This document shows positions 31,820 to 33,234 of a stretch of 33,234 nt of DNA, piece by piece (position 1 is the stretch's first letter; each line of letters starts with the position of its first letter). A program made the position numbers and the translations under genes. The notes beneath the pieces were generated by a model. The model was not told where the DNA came from and did no database searches. It saw only the letters and a program-made list of their open reading frames with translations. The stretch lies in the NCBI GenBank assembly GCA_030825825.1, contig JAPJPE010000002.1, forward strand, positions 1-33,234. Direction: 5' to 3'. This DNA is from Streptococcus sp. GTDB taxonomy: Bacteria; Bacillota; Bacilli; Lactobacillales; Streptococcaceae.

Positions 31820-33061
31820 ATGGTTTTACCAAATTTTAAAGAAAACTTAGAAAAATACGCAAAATTGTTGGTGGCAAACGGCATCAACGTGCAACCTGGC
31901 CATACCTTGGCTTTGAACATCGATGTGGAACAAAGAGAATTGGCCCACTTGATTGTGAAGGAAGCCTATGCCTTGGGGGCACACGAAGTCATTGTCCAAT
32001 GGGCAGATGACTTCACTACCCGGGAAAAATTCCTCCATGCACCGATGGATCGCTTGGACAACGTGCCTGACTACAAGATTGCAGAGATGAACTACCTCTT
32101 GGAACACAAAGCCAGTCGTTTGGGTGTGCGTTCATCCGATCCAGGTGCCTTAAATGGTGTCGATGCAGAGAAATTGTCTGCCTCTGCCAAGGCTTTGGGC
32201 ATGGCCATGAAACCAATGCGCATCGCTACTCAATCCAACAAGGTCAGCTGGACAGTGGCTGCTGCAGCTGGTTTAGAATGGGCGAAAAAAGTCTTCCCAA
32301 ATGCGGCGAGCGACGAAGAAGCAGTGGATCTCCTGTGGGATCAAATCTTCAAGACTTGCCGAGTGTATGAGGAAGATCCAGTCAAGGCTTGGGAAGAGCA
32401 TGCAGCTATTCTCAAGAGCAAGGCAGATACACTGAATAAGGAACAATTCTCAGCCCTTCATTACACAGCACCAGGCACCGATTTGACTCTTGGCTTGCCG
32501 AAAAACCACGTTTGGGAATCTGCCGGAGCTATCAATGCCCAAGGCGAAGGCTTCTTGCCAAACATGCCGACAGAAGAGGTCTTCACAGCTCCTGACTTCC
32601 ATCGTGCAGAAGGTTATGTAACTTCCACAAAACCGCTTAGCTACAATGGGAACATCATTGAAGGCATCAAAGTGACCTTTGAAAATGGAGAAATTGTGGA
32701 TATCACAGCAGAAAAAGGCGATCAAGTCATGAAAGATTTGGTCTTCAAAAACAAGGGAGCGCGTGCCTTGGGGGAATGTGCCCTCGTACCAGATCCAAGC
32801 CCAATTTCCCAATCAGGCATTACCTTCTTTAATACCCTCTTTGATGAAAATGCCTCTAACCACTTGGCCATCGGGGCAGCCTATGCAACCAGTGTAGAAG
32901 GTGGCGCAGAATTCACAGAAGAAGAACTCGAAGCAGCCGGCCTTAACCGCTCAGACGTCCACGTCGACTTCATGATCGGCTCAAGCCAAATGGATATCGA
33001 CGGCATCCGAGAAGACGGAACCCGTGTCCCAGTCTTCCGCAACGGAGATTGGGCAATATAG
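31820..33061 (+). CDS. pepS: Aminopeptidase PepS (M29 family)
   Basis: A 413-residue metal-dependent cytosolic aminopeptidase that trims N-terminal residues (Arg and aromatic preference in S. thermophilus PepS) from peptides taken up as amino-acid source. M29 features: the central 'G-T-D-L-T-L-G-L-P' and 'P-N-M-P-T-E-E-V-F-T-A-P' segments, and the metal-ligand regions ALGECALVPD (Glu), NHLAIG (His) and HVDFMIGS (His and Asp). ATG 31820 is chosen because GGAG in AAGGAGAAAAAA is properly spaced to it. The upstream ATG (31805) overlaps that site. Length and start then agree with pneumococcal PepS (413). Single gene; repeat DNA begins directly after the stop. Confidence 0.96.
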   Translation: MVLPNFKENLEKYAKLLVANGINVQPGHTLALNIDVEQRELAHLIVKEAYALGAHEVIVQWADDFTTREKFLHAPMDRLDNVPDYKIAEMNYLLEHKASRLGVRSSDPGALNGVDAEKLSASAKALGMAMKPMRIATQSNKVSWTVAAAAGLEWAKKVFPNAASDEEAVDLLWDQIFKTCRVYEEDPVKAWEEHAAILKSKADTLNKEQFSALHYTAPGTDLTLGLPKNHVWESAGAINAQGEGFLPNMPTEEVFTAPDFHRAEGYVTSTKPLSYNGNIIEGIKVTFENGEIVDITAEKGDQVMKDLVFKNKGARALGECALVPDPSPISQSGITFFNTLFDENASNHLAIGAAYATSVEGGAEFTEEELEAAGLNRSDVHVDFMIGSSQMDIDGIREDGTRVPVFRNGDWAI

Positions 33062-33234
33062 GGAGCAGGACAGAAATCGGTAGACGCAGTCTCGATTTCG
33101 TAGTCCTGCCCCCACACAGTTGATTAGGAAGTACGAGTACCGCAGGTAGGAGTAGTTCCAATCAACCACTGCGCCGAGAGACAGAAATCGGTAGACGCAG
33201 TCTCGATTTCGTAGTCCTGCCCCCACACAGTTGA
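33062..33234. repeat. Tandem 111-bp intergenic repeat with two hairpins, cut by the window end
   Basis: A 55-nt stretch at 33069-33123 recurs exactly at 33180-33234 (period 111 bp) and runs off the window. Hairpin A: GCAGGAC (33065-33071) / GTCCTGC (33103-33109) outside, GAAATCG (33073-33079) / CGATTTC (33093-33099) inside. Hairpin B: GTTGATT + GGAA (33119-33130) / TTCC + AATCAAC (33156-33166). It resembles the repetitive intergenic elements with 'GACAGAAATCG...CGATTTCG' and 'CACAGTTGA' known from memory in several streptococcal genomes. No gene is seen here. Confidence 0.8.

Overview
The window looks like chromosome of a viridans-group Streptococcus, perhaps of the sanguinis/gordonii/parasanguinis type. 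I base this on close resemblance, from memory, of ClpL, UppS, CdsA, Eep/RseP, ProRS, PolC and PepS to streptococcal proteins, on moderate G+C, and on streptococcal Shine-Dalgarno and extended -10 signals. Species cannot be fixed from the sequence alone.

Layout. 1-2606: tail of an unidentified gene, then clpL with a strong promoter and an unusually structured leader of about 240 nt. 2607-3050: a small HTH gene. 3100-8426: a housekeeping block of yajC, uppS, cdsA, rseP and proS (protein export, undecaprenyl phosphate synthesis, phospholipid precursor, membrane proteolysis, prolyl-tRNA charging). 8425-8976 (minus strand): a YehR-like lipoprotein. 9230-22572: a complete Firmicutes-type type VII secretion locus (T7SSb): esxA, a double terminator, esaA-essA-esaB-essB-essC, then an effector module. 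22573-22850: boundary with an insertion-sequence scar. 22851-23953: a second lipoprotein and a decayed DUF3592-like gene. 24154-28548: polC. 28566-31718: a 49-residue protein and a 950-residue protein joining a beta-helix-like region to two CbxX/CfxQ AAA+ modules. 31820-33061: pepS. 33062-33234: tandem repeat DNA continuing off the window.

How the genes work together. EsaA, EssA, EsaB, EssB and EssC form the secretion machine and EsxA is the small WXG100 substrate. The effector module encodes two small helical partners (Lap1-like with an F-x-x-x-D motif, and Lap2-like), an LXG protein whose C-terminus is a Gly/Ala-rich hydrophobic region, two small membrane proteins that are the natural immunity candidates, and a DUF4176 protein. 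The last part of essC and everything downstream is much more AT-rich than the rest of essC. This suggests that the EssC C-terminus and its cargo were exchanged as a unit.

The most interesting points are the LXG protein as a probable membrane-acting toxin with membrane immunity, the composition break inside essC, a repeated TGTnAC-type motif upstream of both esxA and the beta-helix/AAA+ gene (possible co-regulation of an EccA-like ATPase with T7SSb), and the clpL leader.
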